From: Proteromonas lacertae
Lineage: Eukaryota; Sar; Bigyra; Opalinata; Proteromonadidae
Direction of reading: 5' to 3'
Length of the DNA: 64,000 nucleotides
NCBI GenBank assembly: GCA_002245135.1
Contig: NGBS01001161.1
Coordinates: 372,001 to 436,000 of the forward strand
Shown here: positions 25,082-35,550 of the stretch, one piece after another
Numbering within the stretch: position 1 is the first letter of the stretch
Layout: every line of letters begins with the position of its first letter
The notes under the pieces: model-generated
Database searches by the model: none
Told to the model about the DNA's origin: nothing
What the model saw: the letters and a program-made list of their open reading frames with translations, nothing else
Position numbers and translations under genes: made by a program

Positions 25082-26686
25082 ATGCCAAAAAGTATTTATT
25101 TTTTAATATATATCCATATAGTTAATAAAGGGCTTATAGGAATAGATTTAGGAACAACATTCTGCTGTTGTGGTATATTCAAAAATGGTAGAGTAGAAAT
25201 AATTACATATAATGACAGTAAACCAACCTTTCCATCTCATGTTTTTTACGATCCAAAAACCCCAGAAGTAGTTGCTGGAAGTACTGCAAGGTTTACACCT
25301 AAGTCAATTGGTCATACTGTGTTTGATTCTAAACGATTTATTGGTAGAACATTTGATGATCCATCTCTACAGGATGATATGAAAAATTGGCCTTTCAAAG
25401 TAATAAGAGGACCTAATAACACTCCGATGGTTGAAATGGAGCATAATTGTGGTAATATTAGATTAACTGCCAATCAAGTTTCAACAGAAATACTGAAAGC
25501 AATAAAAGTAAAAGCTGATGAAAGTATTGGAAATGATTTAAACGCAGTAACACAAGCAGTAATTACAGTTCCAGCTTATTTCAATCAAAAGCAAAGAGAA
25601 GATACCTCAAAAGCAGCAAGAGCAGCTAATTTAGAAGTGATTCAGATTATAAATGAACCTACAGCTGCAGCTATATCATATGCACACCAAAGATTGGCAA
25701 GTAAAGAAGGAAGAATTAGTGGTATAAGAACTTTATTAATATATGATTTTGGTGGAGGTACTTTTGATGTTTCAATTATTAGATTGAATTGTGAAAAGAA
25801 AACAGTGACAGTTGTTGCTACAGGAGGTGATTCTCATTTAGGAGGCAATGATATTGATCAAAATATTGTTAATCATTATGTTCAAAAATATTGTGAAAAA
25901 GAAGGTAAATCAAGAGATCAAATTTTACCCAAAAAGCTAGTGAAGCTTCGTAAAGCATGTGAAGAAGCAAAATGTTTATTAAGTGCTGAAGGGTGTGAAG
26001 AAGCAGACATAAATTGTGATTGGATTGAAGATCATGTTGATACAAAGTTAACTATTTCTACTTTGAATAATTTGAATAAAGATTTATTTGACAGAACTAT
26101 GGTAATTGTTGATGAAGTATTAAATGATGCAGGTTTAAAGCCAAGAGATATTACAGATTTAATATTAGTTGGTGGATCAAGTAGAATAAAGAAAATACAA
26201 GAAATGATTAGAAGAAAGTTTTCATTGGTATGTAAAGATGTAAATCCAGATGAGATTGTTGCAAATGGTGCAACAATAGCTGCTAATATGTCTGAATATA
26301 ATTTCACTGTAGCTGATGTTATATCTCATACTTTATCAACTGATTTAGATGATACTACCATATTTGAAATGCTTCATAAAAACACTGAAATTCCATGCAA
26401 AAGAACTCAAAAGTTTGCTAATTATGAAGATAATCAAGAGTTTATTGACGTAACAGTTTATGAAGGAGATGGAGATAAGATTCCAAATAAAGACAAAGAA
26501 AGAAGAATTAATAATAAAGTAACAAGACTAGGTTCTTTTAAATTTGATTTACAAACTCCAAATAAAGCAAAAGAAGTTCGAATTACTGTAACGTATGAAG
26601 TGGATAAGAATGGAATGTTAACTGTTACTGCTGCTGCTGAAAGTGGAGGTAATGCAAAGAAATTAAATATTTCATTAAAACACTAA
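25082..26686 (+). CDS. Lidless cytosolic-type Hsp70-like protein (copy 3)
   Basis: Exons 25082-25091 and 25122-26686 flank a 30-bp intron after only ten bases of coding, giving 524 residues. Without splicing, the N-terminus would read a hydrophobic SIYFLIYIHIV stretch that mimics a signal peptide. The GTATTT...TATAG boundaries and its match to copy 1's intron position favour an intron. Signatures: LIGIDLGTTFCCC, FDSKRFIG, YDFGGGTFDVSI, LILVGGSSRIK. It ends after the beta-sandwich (KKLNISLKH), so no lid and no EEVD, like copies 1 and 2. It is closest to copy 2 in sequence. Confidence 0.92.
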   Translation: MPKSIYFLIYIHIVNKGLIGIDLGTTFCCCGIFKNGRVEIITYNDSKPTFPSHVFYDPKTPEVVAGSTARFTPKSIGHTVFDSKRFIGRTFDDPSLQDDMKNWPFKVIRGPNNTPMVEMEHNCGNIRLTANQVSTEILKAIKVKADESIGNDLNAVTQAVITVPAYFNQKQREDTSKAARAANLEVIQIINEPTAAAISYAHQRLASKEGRISGIRTLLIYDFGGGTFDVSIIRLNCEKKTVTVVATGGDSHLGGNDIDQNIVNHYVQKYCEKEGKSRDQILPKKLVKLRKACEEAKCLLSAEGCEEADINCDWIEDHVDTKLTISTLNNLNKDLFDRTMVIVDEVLNDAGLKPRDITDLILVGGSSRIKKIQEMIRRKFSLVCKDVNPDEIVANGATIAANMSEYNFTVADVISHTLSTDLDDTTIFEMLHKNTEIPCKRTQKFANYEDNQEFIDVTVYEGDGDKIPNKDKERRINNKVTRLGSFKFDLQTPNKAKEVRITVTYEVDKNGMLTVTAAAESGGNAKKLNISLKH

Positions 26687-26707
26687 TTATTATTATTTTT
26701 CTTTTAA

Positions 26708-27960
26708 TTAACAAAAACAAAAATAATAACATGAAATTAAAAAATCATTTAACTTATTTATTTTTATATTACTTTGGGATGATAATAGTTTCAATAATTC
26801 ATCATCACTAACTTCGTTCTTACAGACATACATTATATGATTGGTATATAATTGATTCACACAATTGAATTTCTTTTTTTCTTTGTGAAGCAATAAATCA
26901 GAATCAATCACAATTACTCTATTCCATAATACTAAATGAAGACAAGAAACAGGAGTGGTATTCTTTGGAATTATTGGTTTTTGAATCATACATTTATTAT
27001 TTCTTCTTTTCTTCAATTCTTCTTCTGATAATGGAAGACATTCTTGAATACCTAAATAATGATATGTTGTTAATATTATATTATAATTCTCTATATATTG
27101 AGGAGATATCCATGATTTCTTATTTTTACCTCTGTGATTATATATTTTTAATGATTGATTGTTATTTTCAAACATTTTTGATACTTTATCAATAACAGAA
27201 GCAGGACAAATGATAAGCGATGGTAATGGTGATTCAGACACTATTATTAATATAATAATATTATAGATATACAATAAGATATTAAATAATCAAATAATGT
27301 TTGAATAATTGAATGAAATTGAATTGGTTTGTATAATAATATAACATTATTCTTTGATTCTTCTAATGAATGAATTCTTTCTATTTTGTCTTGAGATGTT
27401 ATAATTTCTGGTATATGTTGTGAAAATAAAAGTGATCCAACTGATACTGGTTTAACTGATAAATATCTTTTGTTTTTATAGGGAGATAGTGATTCTCTGA
27501 ATGAATCAATATTTATAGTAATATCAGTAGGATTCTTATTTGATTTTTTGGCAGACTGGATTGGTGACATAGATACACATGAATCAGTGTGAGTATTCCT
27601 AACATCACTTGAATTAATCAAACTAATTTTATTCTTTTCTTCTTCTACAGATATGAAAGATGTTGAATCATTATTATTGTTAGTATTTTGCAGACTGGTT
27701 TCTACAGAAAGTGTTGTTATATCATTATCACTTGGTATAATCTGAAAATCATCAAAAGAATTATTTGGTGAAACATTATTTGAGAACATTGAATTAAATT
27801 TAGAATTCTATTGAATATTACTGATTTCATATACAATTGAATCAGAATTAGCAAGAATTTGTTGAACAAGTTGATCAGCATAGTTTATATCATCTTGAGA
27901 TATATTTTTGTCGTCAACTTTTTGAATAATCAAGTCAGCATAAGAAATCCAATCAGTCAT
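26708..27960 (-). CDS. Degenerate SNF2-like ATPase lobe (no motif I, no DEAH)
   Basis: Exons 27960-27835, 27807-27273 and 27240-26708 (introns of 27 and 32 bp) give 397 residues. Residues from about 210 resemble the first RecA lobe of SNF2/Rad5-type helicases. They include SLIICPASVIDKVSKMF, like the motif Ia region, and YNIILTTYHYLG, like the region ahead of motif II. LVLWNRVIVIDSDLLLHK stands where the DEAH box belongs. Where the Walker A LGKTIQ is expected the protein reads FHSIIQTLFDYL, and DEAH is DSDL. No second helicase lobe follows. The N-terminal 200 residues are Ser/Asn-rich. It could be a regulatory remnant of a chromatin remodeller; activity is unlikely. Assignment is moderate. 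Confidence 0.55.
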
Positions 27961-28062
27961 TTTGAAATATTGATGAATATAAAAATGAAAGCTTGATTAT
28001 GGTTTGAATTCAATTTTTAAAAAATCACAACAAAGAATAAATTTAGCTGATTCAATAACTTA

Positions 28063-30205
28063 TTAATGTTGTACAAAGTAAGATGTAATACTATTTTGAT
28101 TTATTTTTCTCTGTTTTGATGATGAATTGTCATTTTGTTGTGTATCTATATCCTTTCTTTTGGCTCCTACTTCACTATCATCATTTTCAGTATTATCCTC
28201 TACTATTCCATCAGATTTTGAATTATCATTAACAGCTTCAGCTTCTTCTTTTGAGGCATTATCACTAGTTGTTAAATCAACTGCATCACCTGAATCATCT
28301 TGTTCTTCACCAAATTCTGTAGTTGGCAACTTCAAAGTAGAAACATCAATTAATGTAGTTGAAATTCTCTTTTTAGTGGGTTGACTACTTGGATCAAATG
28401 TTTTATTGGTTGTAGTTGTTAAAGGTGATATTAATGTTGGAGTAATTCTTTTCACCTTTTCATTCTTTTTTGCATTTTGAAGTGAACTAATAATTGTTGG
28501 TTGTGTTGATGATGACGATGGCGGTGTTTGTAGTATTTTGGAGAGAGGAACGTTATCTTCATCATCCTCTTCTGATTGATGTTGCGATGTTGATAATGAT
28601 CTATGTATTATATTGAATAATATGAAAATACTTCTGTTTTACTTTCTCCATCATTTCTTTCATTACATTTGGATAATCTAGTAATAATAATTATTATTCT
28701 ATATACTATTCAATGGCAATAATTCTCCTAATTCATTTTCTTCAAATTGAATCATACTACAATAACCATCACTTGAACTAACCATTAATATATTACCATT
28801 TGGATGCCAAGCAATATCAGTCAATTGAGCATAATGAAGATCTTTTAAATAACATAGTGGATATGTATGTTCAGTATCATAGATTAAAATAGTATCAGTT
28901 GTACCAACAGCATATACAAAACGATAACTATATTAATATATATATATATATATATAAATTATACTTTGCATGATATAAATTACATATTGACTCAGTATTT
29001 GGATTGTACTTATCAGTTAGTTTATAAGGTTTACTATAACATTTTATAACTACAGAAGGACGATTATCTAAAGGTAGGCATCACAAATTGTGGTTCATTA
29101 TAATTATCTTTAACAAATACTAAGGAAGATGCAATTTCAGTTGAATCTTCAGATGATTTATAGATAGATGATGGAACTAACAACATACAACCATCAGGAG
29201 TGAATGTTAAACGTCTAAAGTAAGATGCTAATGCATCATCATAAAAAGCATTTATATTTATGTTGTTTAATAACTAAAGGAGTTGAAGATGGAGGTGTAG
29301 CGGTAGTAATGGAATTTGTTGTTGTTGTTGTTGAAACATCATTATTCATTTTATTATCAGTTTTTATTGGAGTTTTATCTGATGTTGTGGATATTGCATT
29401 TGTCTGATTATTATTAGAAGTTGTTGTTGTTTGTGGTGGTATTCATTCCTTGTTGTTGTACTTTTGTTGTATATGTTATTCTATCAACTGTAGCAACACA
29501 ATTCAATTGTGGAAATCGAGTATAATCATTTATTCCTCTGTTTTTGTCTTTATTTCTGAATATTTTCATTGATCTATCAGCACTCATTGAGACAATAACA
29601 CGATCATTGGGATCCCATGCAACTCCTTGTACAAAATTGCAATGACCTTCTAAATTCTGAATTTGATGATCTATTTCATAACATATACAGAAATACTCTT
29701 CTCTACATCCCATACTATTACTCTATTATCAATTGATCCTGATACTAAGTTCTTACTATATGGAGACCAAGCTAAATCATAAATTGGTGATGAATGTCCT
29801 CTTAAATAACTTCTTATTAAATCTTTTTCACTACTAACAGAGGACCATGTTGTTTTCTTGTCTAAATTTAGAGACCAAATTATAATTATGTTATCATCAC
29901 CTCCAGAAGCGAGATATTTATCTAATTAATATATTATCTTATTATACTATCCGGAGAAAATCTACAACAGTTAACAGCACTCATATGTCCTTTTAGAGAT
30001 GCGATATACTCAACCTGTTTTTCTCCTTTCAAATTTAACATCCATAACTATATAATATCAAAAATAGATATACTTTTAATTCACTGTCTGATCCTGCTGT
30101 CACAAATACACCAGATTCGTGAAAATCAATAGAAAGGATTGGAGCATTCTTTCCAGATAATATATCAGCTGGATGCCAAGCAATTTCTAATGTTATACCT
30201 TTCAT
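28063..30205 (-). CDS. CHAF1B: Chromatin assembly factor 1 subunit p60 (CAC2)
   Basis: The conserved start MKGITLEIAWHPAD lies at 30205; the upstream in-frame TTG at 30253 is not needed. WD40 repeats follow across several exons: FHESGVFVTAGSDSELK, YLASGGDDNIIIIW, NLVSGSIDNRVIVW, VVAWDP-type blades, then ASYFRRLTFTPDG and DIAWHPNGNILMVSSSDGYCS. All fit CAF-1 p60, the histone H3-H4 deposition factor used at replication. Introns with GTATA donors remove 26-35 bp each. The acidic and Ser/Thr-rich tail ends QNSITSYFVQH, a good PCNA-binding PIP box. Reading frame is disturbed in 29060-29450. Two steps can be explained by unusual introns (GTAC...CAG near 29402-29459, GTTTCA...TTTAG near 29270-29330). 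One, near 29065-29078, cannot, and looks like a single extra base. Confidence 0.85.
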
Positions 30206-30241
30206 ATTGTCTTTATATGATAAAATATGAGAAATATAAAA

Positions 30242-30254
30242 TTTTCGCGGCAAA
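30242..30254 (-). promoter_or_regulatory. E2F-like site upstream of CAF-1 p60
   Basis: TTTGCCGCGAAAA on the minus strand contains an exact TTTSSCGC E2F/DP consensus and lies 37 bp upstream of the CHAF1B start. A GC-rich CGCGG core is very rare in the non-coding DNA of this window. CAF-1 genes are S-phase genes under E2F in other eukaryotes; transfer of that logic here is inference. Confidence 0.45.
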
Positions 30255-30379
30255 CAATGTTTGAATAAATAATGTCATTTGGTAGTTTAATTATTTTAAT
30301 TATTTATTAATTAATTTTGGTTATTTATATTCCTACAACAAACACAAAAATATTGCAATATAAATAATAATAAAAGAAG

Positions 30380-32648
30380 TTATTCTGTTTTAAGTTTTTT
30401 AAACATTTCTAATCCTTCTTCATCGTTATTGTTATGCATAACATATTCTCTCTTAATTGCTGATTCATTCTGATAAGATGATTGAGGTTGTGGTGTTTGA
30501 TCTTCATCATCCTGATCATTTGTTTCTATTACTTTAGGATAAACAATATCATAACACTCTCTATGATAAAACTGCTGTTCACCTTCATTGAAACTAATCC
30601 ACATATTTATATAAACCATTTCTTCAGCATTTTCATTCCATTCTTTTTCAAATTCACCTTTACAATATTCACAAGTTGGATTTTCTACTTCTACTTCTGA
30701 TTCTGGTACAATTCCTTCTACTTTATTATCATTTTCATTATTATCATCTTCTTCCATTTCATCTTGTTTATTGTTTGCTAAACCTATTATAATTGTATCT
30801 CTCATTATTTCATTTGTGTTTTTTATTAATTCAAATTCATCAACTGTGTAAAATGTATTTCTATATTTTGTTCCTTGTAAGTAAATAGAATTATTATTAA
30901 CATGTTCACCTTTATGTTGTTCCAACTAAATAAATAAATAAGCGATAATGATATACCTCTTCAATTGCATATCTTAAACCACATAAATCACACTGTTTAT
31001 TCTGATATAACAAATTAATTAATTCTTTATTTTTTGTTATTTTATCTTGATTTGTTAATTTAAATTGCGGTTTTCTTACTTGTGAATAATATATATTTGA
31101 ATCTTCATTCTCAAAATCGGTTTTTAGTAATTTTAAAACTTCATTAATTCCATATTGACAGGTTGGAGGATCTAAATAATTTGATTCGAAATATATTGTT
31201 GTATCGAAGTTTTGACATAATTCAACACTTAATTCTTCAACATTCTATAATCATAATCATATAAATAATAATGTGTGTATATACTCTTAAAGGAATATAT
31301 CCTTCATTGTTAAATTGTCTTTTCACTTGAGTTTGTTGTTGTTGTTGTTGTTGATAATGTTGAGGTTGATGTTGTTGCTGTGGTATTTGTTGTCTATATG
31401 GTCGTGTTGATAATGATTGTAATGCAGACTATTGAACAATAAATATATATAATTTATACTTCAATATTATTCATTATTTCACTATTAAATGTTTTATTTG
31501 TTTTCCAAATTACTATTACTTTTACTATTTTCCCTTCAGGATCTCCCTCTTTGTATAAATTAACCATTATTTTTACTATTTGATTTTCAAAAAAATGTTT
31601 AAATGAATCTCCACAATTAACTAAAATTATATTAATTAAACATAAAATTGGATATCTTCTTCTCATTGATATCTATTCCGATTATATTATATATATTTTA
31701 TTTGTATAAATACAAGTGAAGTTTTTTCAACAAAATAATTAACAAAATCTAAGGCATTATTCATATTTTCTTTAGCGATATCCCTACACAACTCTAAAAT
31801 AGGTAGATCTGGGGTTTCTAATTTATCTACCTCTACATTAAACTTTGAAATTAATGTAGGATTACTAAATTGACGATAATGAACAATTGGTGCTATAAAT
31901 AAAAAAACATAAGAACAAACCAAAATTAATATAATTGCGCACATGTATAATAGAAAATACGGAGAGAAAAACATTATTTGAAGATATAAAAGAGTTTTTT
32001 TGAAAGAAAAAAATAATAAAATATAAATTAGTGTGAAACATACGTAGCTTCAATTCTTGACCTATTTATAACAATAAAAATGATGTATTAATACTTCTAA
32101 ATGATTCGAAAAGTGGTTGTATTCCTAAATGATCCTATAATATAACTTTCATCCAACAAAAATCATACAATAATTGGTGAGATAATCCCATCTTCAAAAA
32201 TGTGGTTTCTATTCCATACATACAGTAGTTTTGCTATTTTTGAATGAAGCGAAGAACTCATCTTTAAATGATATAAAAACTAAATGAAAATACTCTTTGA
32301 TAAGCTGATATTACTATTCTTCCTACCAGAGTGAAATCTCCCTCTAACCTTTCACTTTCTCTCCAGTAAATATATCCCGCGAACTTCAATACAGAGTCGT
32401 AAGTATATAAAATTGGTAAGATATTCGCTGCTGGTTGCTATAATCACTAAATATATCAAATATACGACAGTAGCTACTTTATCAATCAGATATTCCATAA
32501 AATTTCTCACAAATTCTGAATCTACACCATTATTCTCAACTATTTGAGTTATTTGAGTTATTGTGTCTATATCGGTATTACTTCCTAGTACCTTTAATTT
32601 CCTATCAATTTCCATAATAGCAGGCTCTATTTCATCCATATATACCAT
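30380..32648 (-). CDS. PCF11: Cleavage/termination factor PCF11 with two CID domains
   Basis: The spliced product has two Pol II CTD-interaction domains in tandem. The first (32648-32060) includes ANILPILYTYDSVLKFAG and KIAKLLYVWNRNHIF. The second (31960-31450) includes RRYPILCLINIILVNCGDSFKHFF and KVIVIWKTNKTF. A Gln-rich linker (31300-31430) follows. The C-terminal PCF11 zinc module then has CDLCGLRYAIEELEQHKGEH at about 30900-31000 and CEYCKGEFEKEW with a YHREC closure at 30560-30690. PCF11 couples 3'-end cleavage to transcription termination. The two CIDs are joined only if an unusually long intron (about 150 bp, about 31893-32042) is real; otherwise 31890-32040 is a gene boundary and the first CID belongs to a separate Rtt103-like gene. 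Shares a 138-bp divergent gap with bromodomain gene A. Confidence 0.82.
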
Positions 32649-32786
32649 AAAAAAATAAATGAAGGTTTGAAATGCAATTAGACAATTTATATATAAAAAT
32701 CCTATTTAACTGTCCCATTCATATTATACTTCATAATTTGAAGTAAACAGAGTATACAACGTGAAAACTGTTATGATAATAGGTCT

Positions 32787-33592
32787 ATGGATGAAGAAAT
32801 ATTGAAACAATGTAAAAAGATAACTCAAGAGCTTCAAAAGAATAAAGATTCAGGTATTACGTCTTACTTTGTGATATTAATAGAACCATTCCGTGAACCT
32901 GTCCCATGGAAAGAATGGAAGCTATTTGATTACCCACAAATAATAAAAACACCAATGGATCTTTCAACTGTGATGGTATGACTTATATAATTTATAAACA
33001 CTTTAGAAACGATTGGATGGTGGATTTTATCACACACCAGGGGAATGGGTATCTGATGTCAAATTAATATGGACTAATTGCATGATTTATAACCAAGTAT
33101 GGATCTGTTCATTATAATAATAGGAACAATCTGAATATTATAAGTGTGCTAAAAGAATGAGCAGTTTATTTGATCAAAAAATAAAGAAAATAGCTGGATT
33201 AGATGATATCAAGTATATTTATATATTTATAAGGTAAATAATATTTATTATGTTATAGAGAAGCATCTTTAGAAGATAAAATGATATTTAGTGATATGCT
33301 ATATAAACTACAAGGTGATAAACTAGGTAAAGTAGTAACTATGCTGTTTGAAAAGTGTAAAGATTCTGTAACCAGGATAAATCAGAGTGAAATAGATATA
33401 CATTTAGACAAAATAGATAACGATTCATTTAGATGTATTGAAGCTTATGTTAAATCGTGTATTGGTGATAATTCTAATAATTCTTCAAATCAAAATGGAA
33501 ATGGAGTAGCAGTTAAGAGAGAAAGAAGTAATGATGAACAGAATGAACAGAATAAAAAAATAAAAATTGAAGAAACTAGTTCTGCTAATTGA
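32787..33592 (+). CDS. Short BET-like protein: bromodomain plus NET domain (gene A)
   Basis: Exons 32787-32975, 33007-33096, 33124-33212 and 33259-33592 (introns 31, 27 and 46 bp) give 233 residues. The bromodomain has VPWKEWKLFDYPQIIKTPMDLSTV in the ZA loop and CMIYNQ, whose Asn contacts acetyl-lysine. The NET (extra-terminal) domain follows (LYKLQGDKLGKVV ... DNDSFRCIEAYVKSCI) and the tail is basic. It resembles a yeast Bdf or animal BRD protein reduced to one bromodomain. Likely reads acetylated histones and recruits partners through NET. First of three tandem paralogues with matching intron positions. Confidence 0.9.
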
Positions 33593-33780
33593 AGGATATT
33601 AGTTTCTTTTTTTCTTCAATGTATGTTATTTAGTTATTATTTTTAAAAACATTTTTATATATTGTTTGGTCTGTGATGAAAAAATAAGAAAAATAAGTTG
33701 TTTCCACGAAAAGTTTCTACGAATTTTAATTTCTTTGTTTTCTGAAGCAATATTGCATTTTTAGATAGAATAAAAATAGA

Positions 33781-34555
33781 ATGGAAGAAGAAACACTAAA
33801 ACTATGTAAAAAATTAACTCAGGATTTATTAAAACATAAAGATTCGGGTATAGTGAATATTTCTTTATTTTTAGAGGCATTTAGGTTGCCAGTACCATGG
33901 AAAGAATGGGGCTTATTAGACTATCCGCATATTATTAAAAAGCCTATGGATTTGACAACTGTTATGGTATCTACTAATTATTTCACTCTAGTCTAATCTT
34001 GACAAACATTTCTACAAATCAATAAATGAATATGCGGAAGATGTGAAATTAATATGGACAAATTGTATGATTTATAATCAAGTATAATATATTGAGAGTT
34101 TTAATGGTATAAATAGGAAAGTTCAGATTATTACAGATTTGCTAAAACAATGCAAAAGTATTTTGATCAGAAATTAAGAAAATTGACAGGAAAAGATGAT
34201 TCCAAGTATAATAGTCTTGTATAATTGATTATAGAGATCCAATCAACAAAGAAAAGGCAATTTTAGCCAATGATCTTACCTAAATTATCAAATGAACAGT
34301 TAGGAAAAGTTGTAGCTATTCTATATGAGAAATGTCAAAGACTCAATTACGAAATTAAATACAACTGACATTGAAGTGCAGGTAGACAAGATTGATACTG
34401 ATAGTTTTAGATATATTGAATCATATGTTAAATCTTGTTTAGGAGGTGAGAATTCTGAACTTGCTCCTCCTGCGAAGAAAGTTTGTGTGAATGAAGCTAG
34501 AGCCAGTTCAAAACTTATAAATTTGATATATCTATTTATATATTACATTTTTTAA
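33781..34555 (+). CDS. BET-like bromodomain-NET protein (gene B), frame broken in NET
   Basis: Exons 33781-33966, 33992-34081, 34117-34205 and 34235-34555, with introns of 25, 35 and 29 bp at the same places as gene A. The bromodomain is complete (VPWKEWGLLDYPHIIKKPMDLTTV, CMIYNQ). In exon 4 the NET domain is readable only by changing frame twice. One extra base lies near 34276-34282 (before KLSNEQLGKVVAILYEKC) and another near 34334-34338 (before KDSITKLNTT). Both segments match gene A closely, so this is either a recent pseudogene or a gene with consensus errors. The acidic tail ends in a hydrophobic stretch (LIYLFIYYIF). Two ACGAA motifs lie at 33706-33723 upstream. Confidence 0.7.
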
Positions 34556-34663
34556 TATTTTTAATTCTACTATTGAGGTACATAAATATAGTCAAGTCAA
34601 GCTTAATTAAAATTCTTTGAAAAGTCATTCTATCCCACATAATTTAACCAATATATATATTTG

Positions 34664-35436
34664 ATGGATGAAAAAGAAATTCAAAAATGCAGAAAAATAA
34701 TACAAATGCTTATTTCTTTACCTGAATCAGGTATATTGAACTACTTTAATATTATAGAACAATTTAGAGAATCTTTGCCTCATATAAAAGATGAAGGAGA
34801 TAATGGTACACCTAAATTTGGACTTAATATGATTCTTGTATAAATCTACTTTGACTGTTTTGTGTAGAAAAATTTGGATAGCCACCATTATGTATCACTA
34901 AAAGATTTCGAATCTGATGTTCAGTTAATATGGAGCAGTCAGCTTAGAGATGGTAGTGTATGTTAGTTTATTTATTACTAAATTCTAAATAGGATAATGA
35001 CGATAGTTATGAAAATGCTAAAAAAATACAAAATGTATATGAATTGCAACATAGAAAAGTTGGTAAATTGGATAGGATAAGAAATCCAACAATTGAAGAA
35101 AAGATAAGATTTTGTGATTTATTATGTAAATTATCTAAGAGTGATCTTCAAGCAGCAGTAGATAAAGTTCCAGAATTATATAGAACCAATAATGTACACA
35201 CTACAGAAGTGAAAATATTGGTAGATAAAATAGAAGCTGAACATTTTTATGATTGTGATTTATTTGTCAAGGAATGCATTGCTATTAAGAATAATAAAAG
35301 GAAGAGAGAAATGTTTACGAATAGTTATAATAGTAGTGAAGATGAGAATAACTCAAAAATGTCTAAAACAACAGATGATGATGATAATGATGGAGGAAGT
35401 TCATTAAGTAATGATGATGATAGTGATATCGATTAA
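34664..35436 (+). CDS. Degenerate bromodomain-NET paralogue (gene C)
   Basis: Exons 34664-34837, 34868-34957 and 34993-35436 (introns 30 and 35 bp) give 235 residues. Helix A and intron positions align with genes A and B (MDEKEIQKCRKIIQ, SGILNYFNIIEQFRESLP), but the acetyl-lysine pocket is lost. The PMDL motif is replaced by FGLNM, and the CMIYNQ segment reads SQLRDGS, without the conserved Tyr-Asn. The NET domain is still recognisable (CDLLCKLSKSDLQAAVDKV). The tail is Ser/Asp-rich. Probably no longer an acetyl-lysine reader; it may keep NET-mediated interactions. Confidence 0.75.
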
Positions 35437-35550
35437 TTAGTATTTATTATATATTGTAATGTTTGTCTGAGGAAGTGTATGAAAGGAAATAAAGAAGAAA
35501 TTAATATGATAGGTTTGATTACCCTCAAATAATTCTCATCAAAATCAAAA

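Noticed and set aside
25082-25140. Signal peptide or membrane anchor at the start of Hsp70 copy 3
   Set aside because: The hydrophobic SIYFLIYIHIV segment is a 30-bp GTATTT...TATAG intron that happens to be in frame.
29060-29450. Programmed +1 frameshifting at stop codons in CAF-1 p60 (skipping T of TAA/TGA)
   Set aside because: Each break could be read that way, but conserved residues (FYDD, LDNRPS) lie in the new frame before the stop, and the giant gene has breaks of the opposite sign. Introns plus indels fit better.
30206-30253. Longer CAF-1 p60 start (reading PRKFYISHILSYKDN)
   Set aside because: The first codon is TTG, the segment contains the E2F-like site, and homologues begin at MKGITLEIAWHP.
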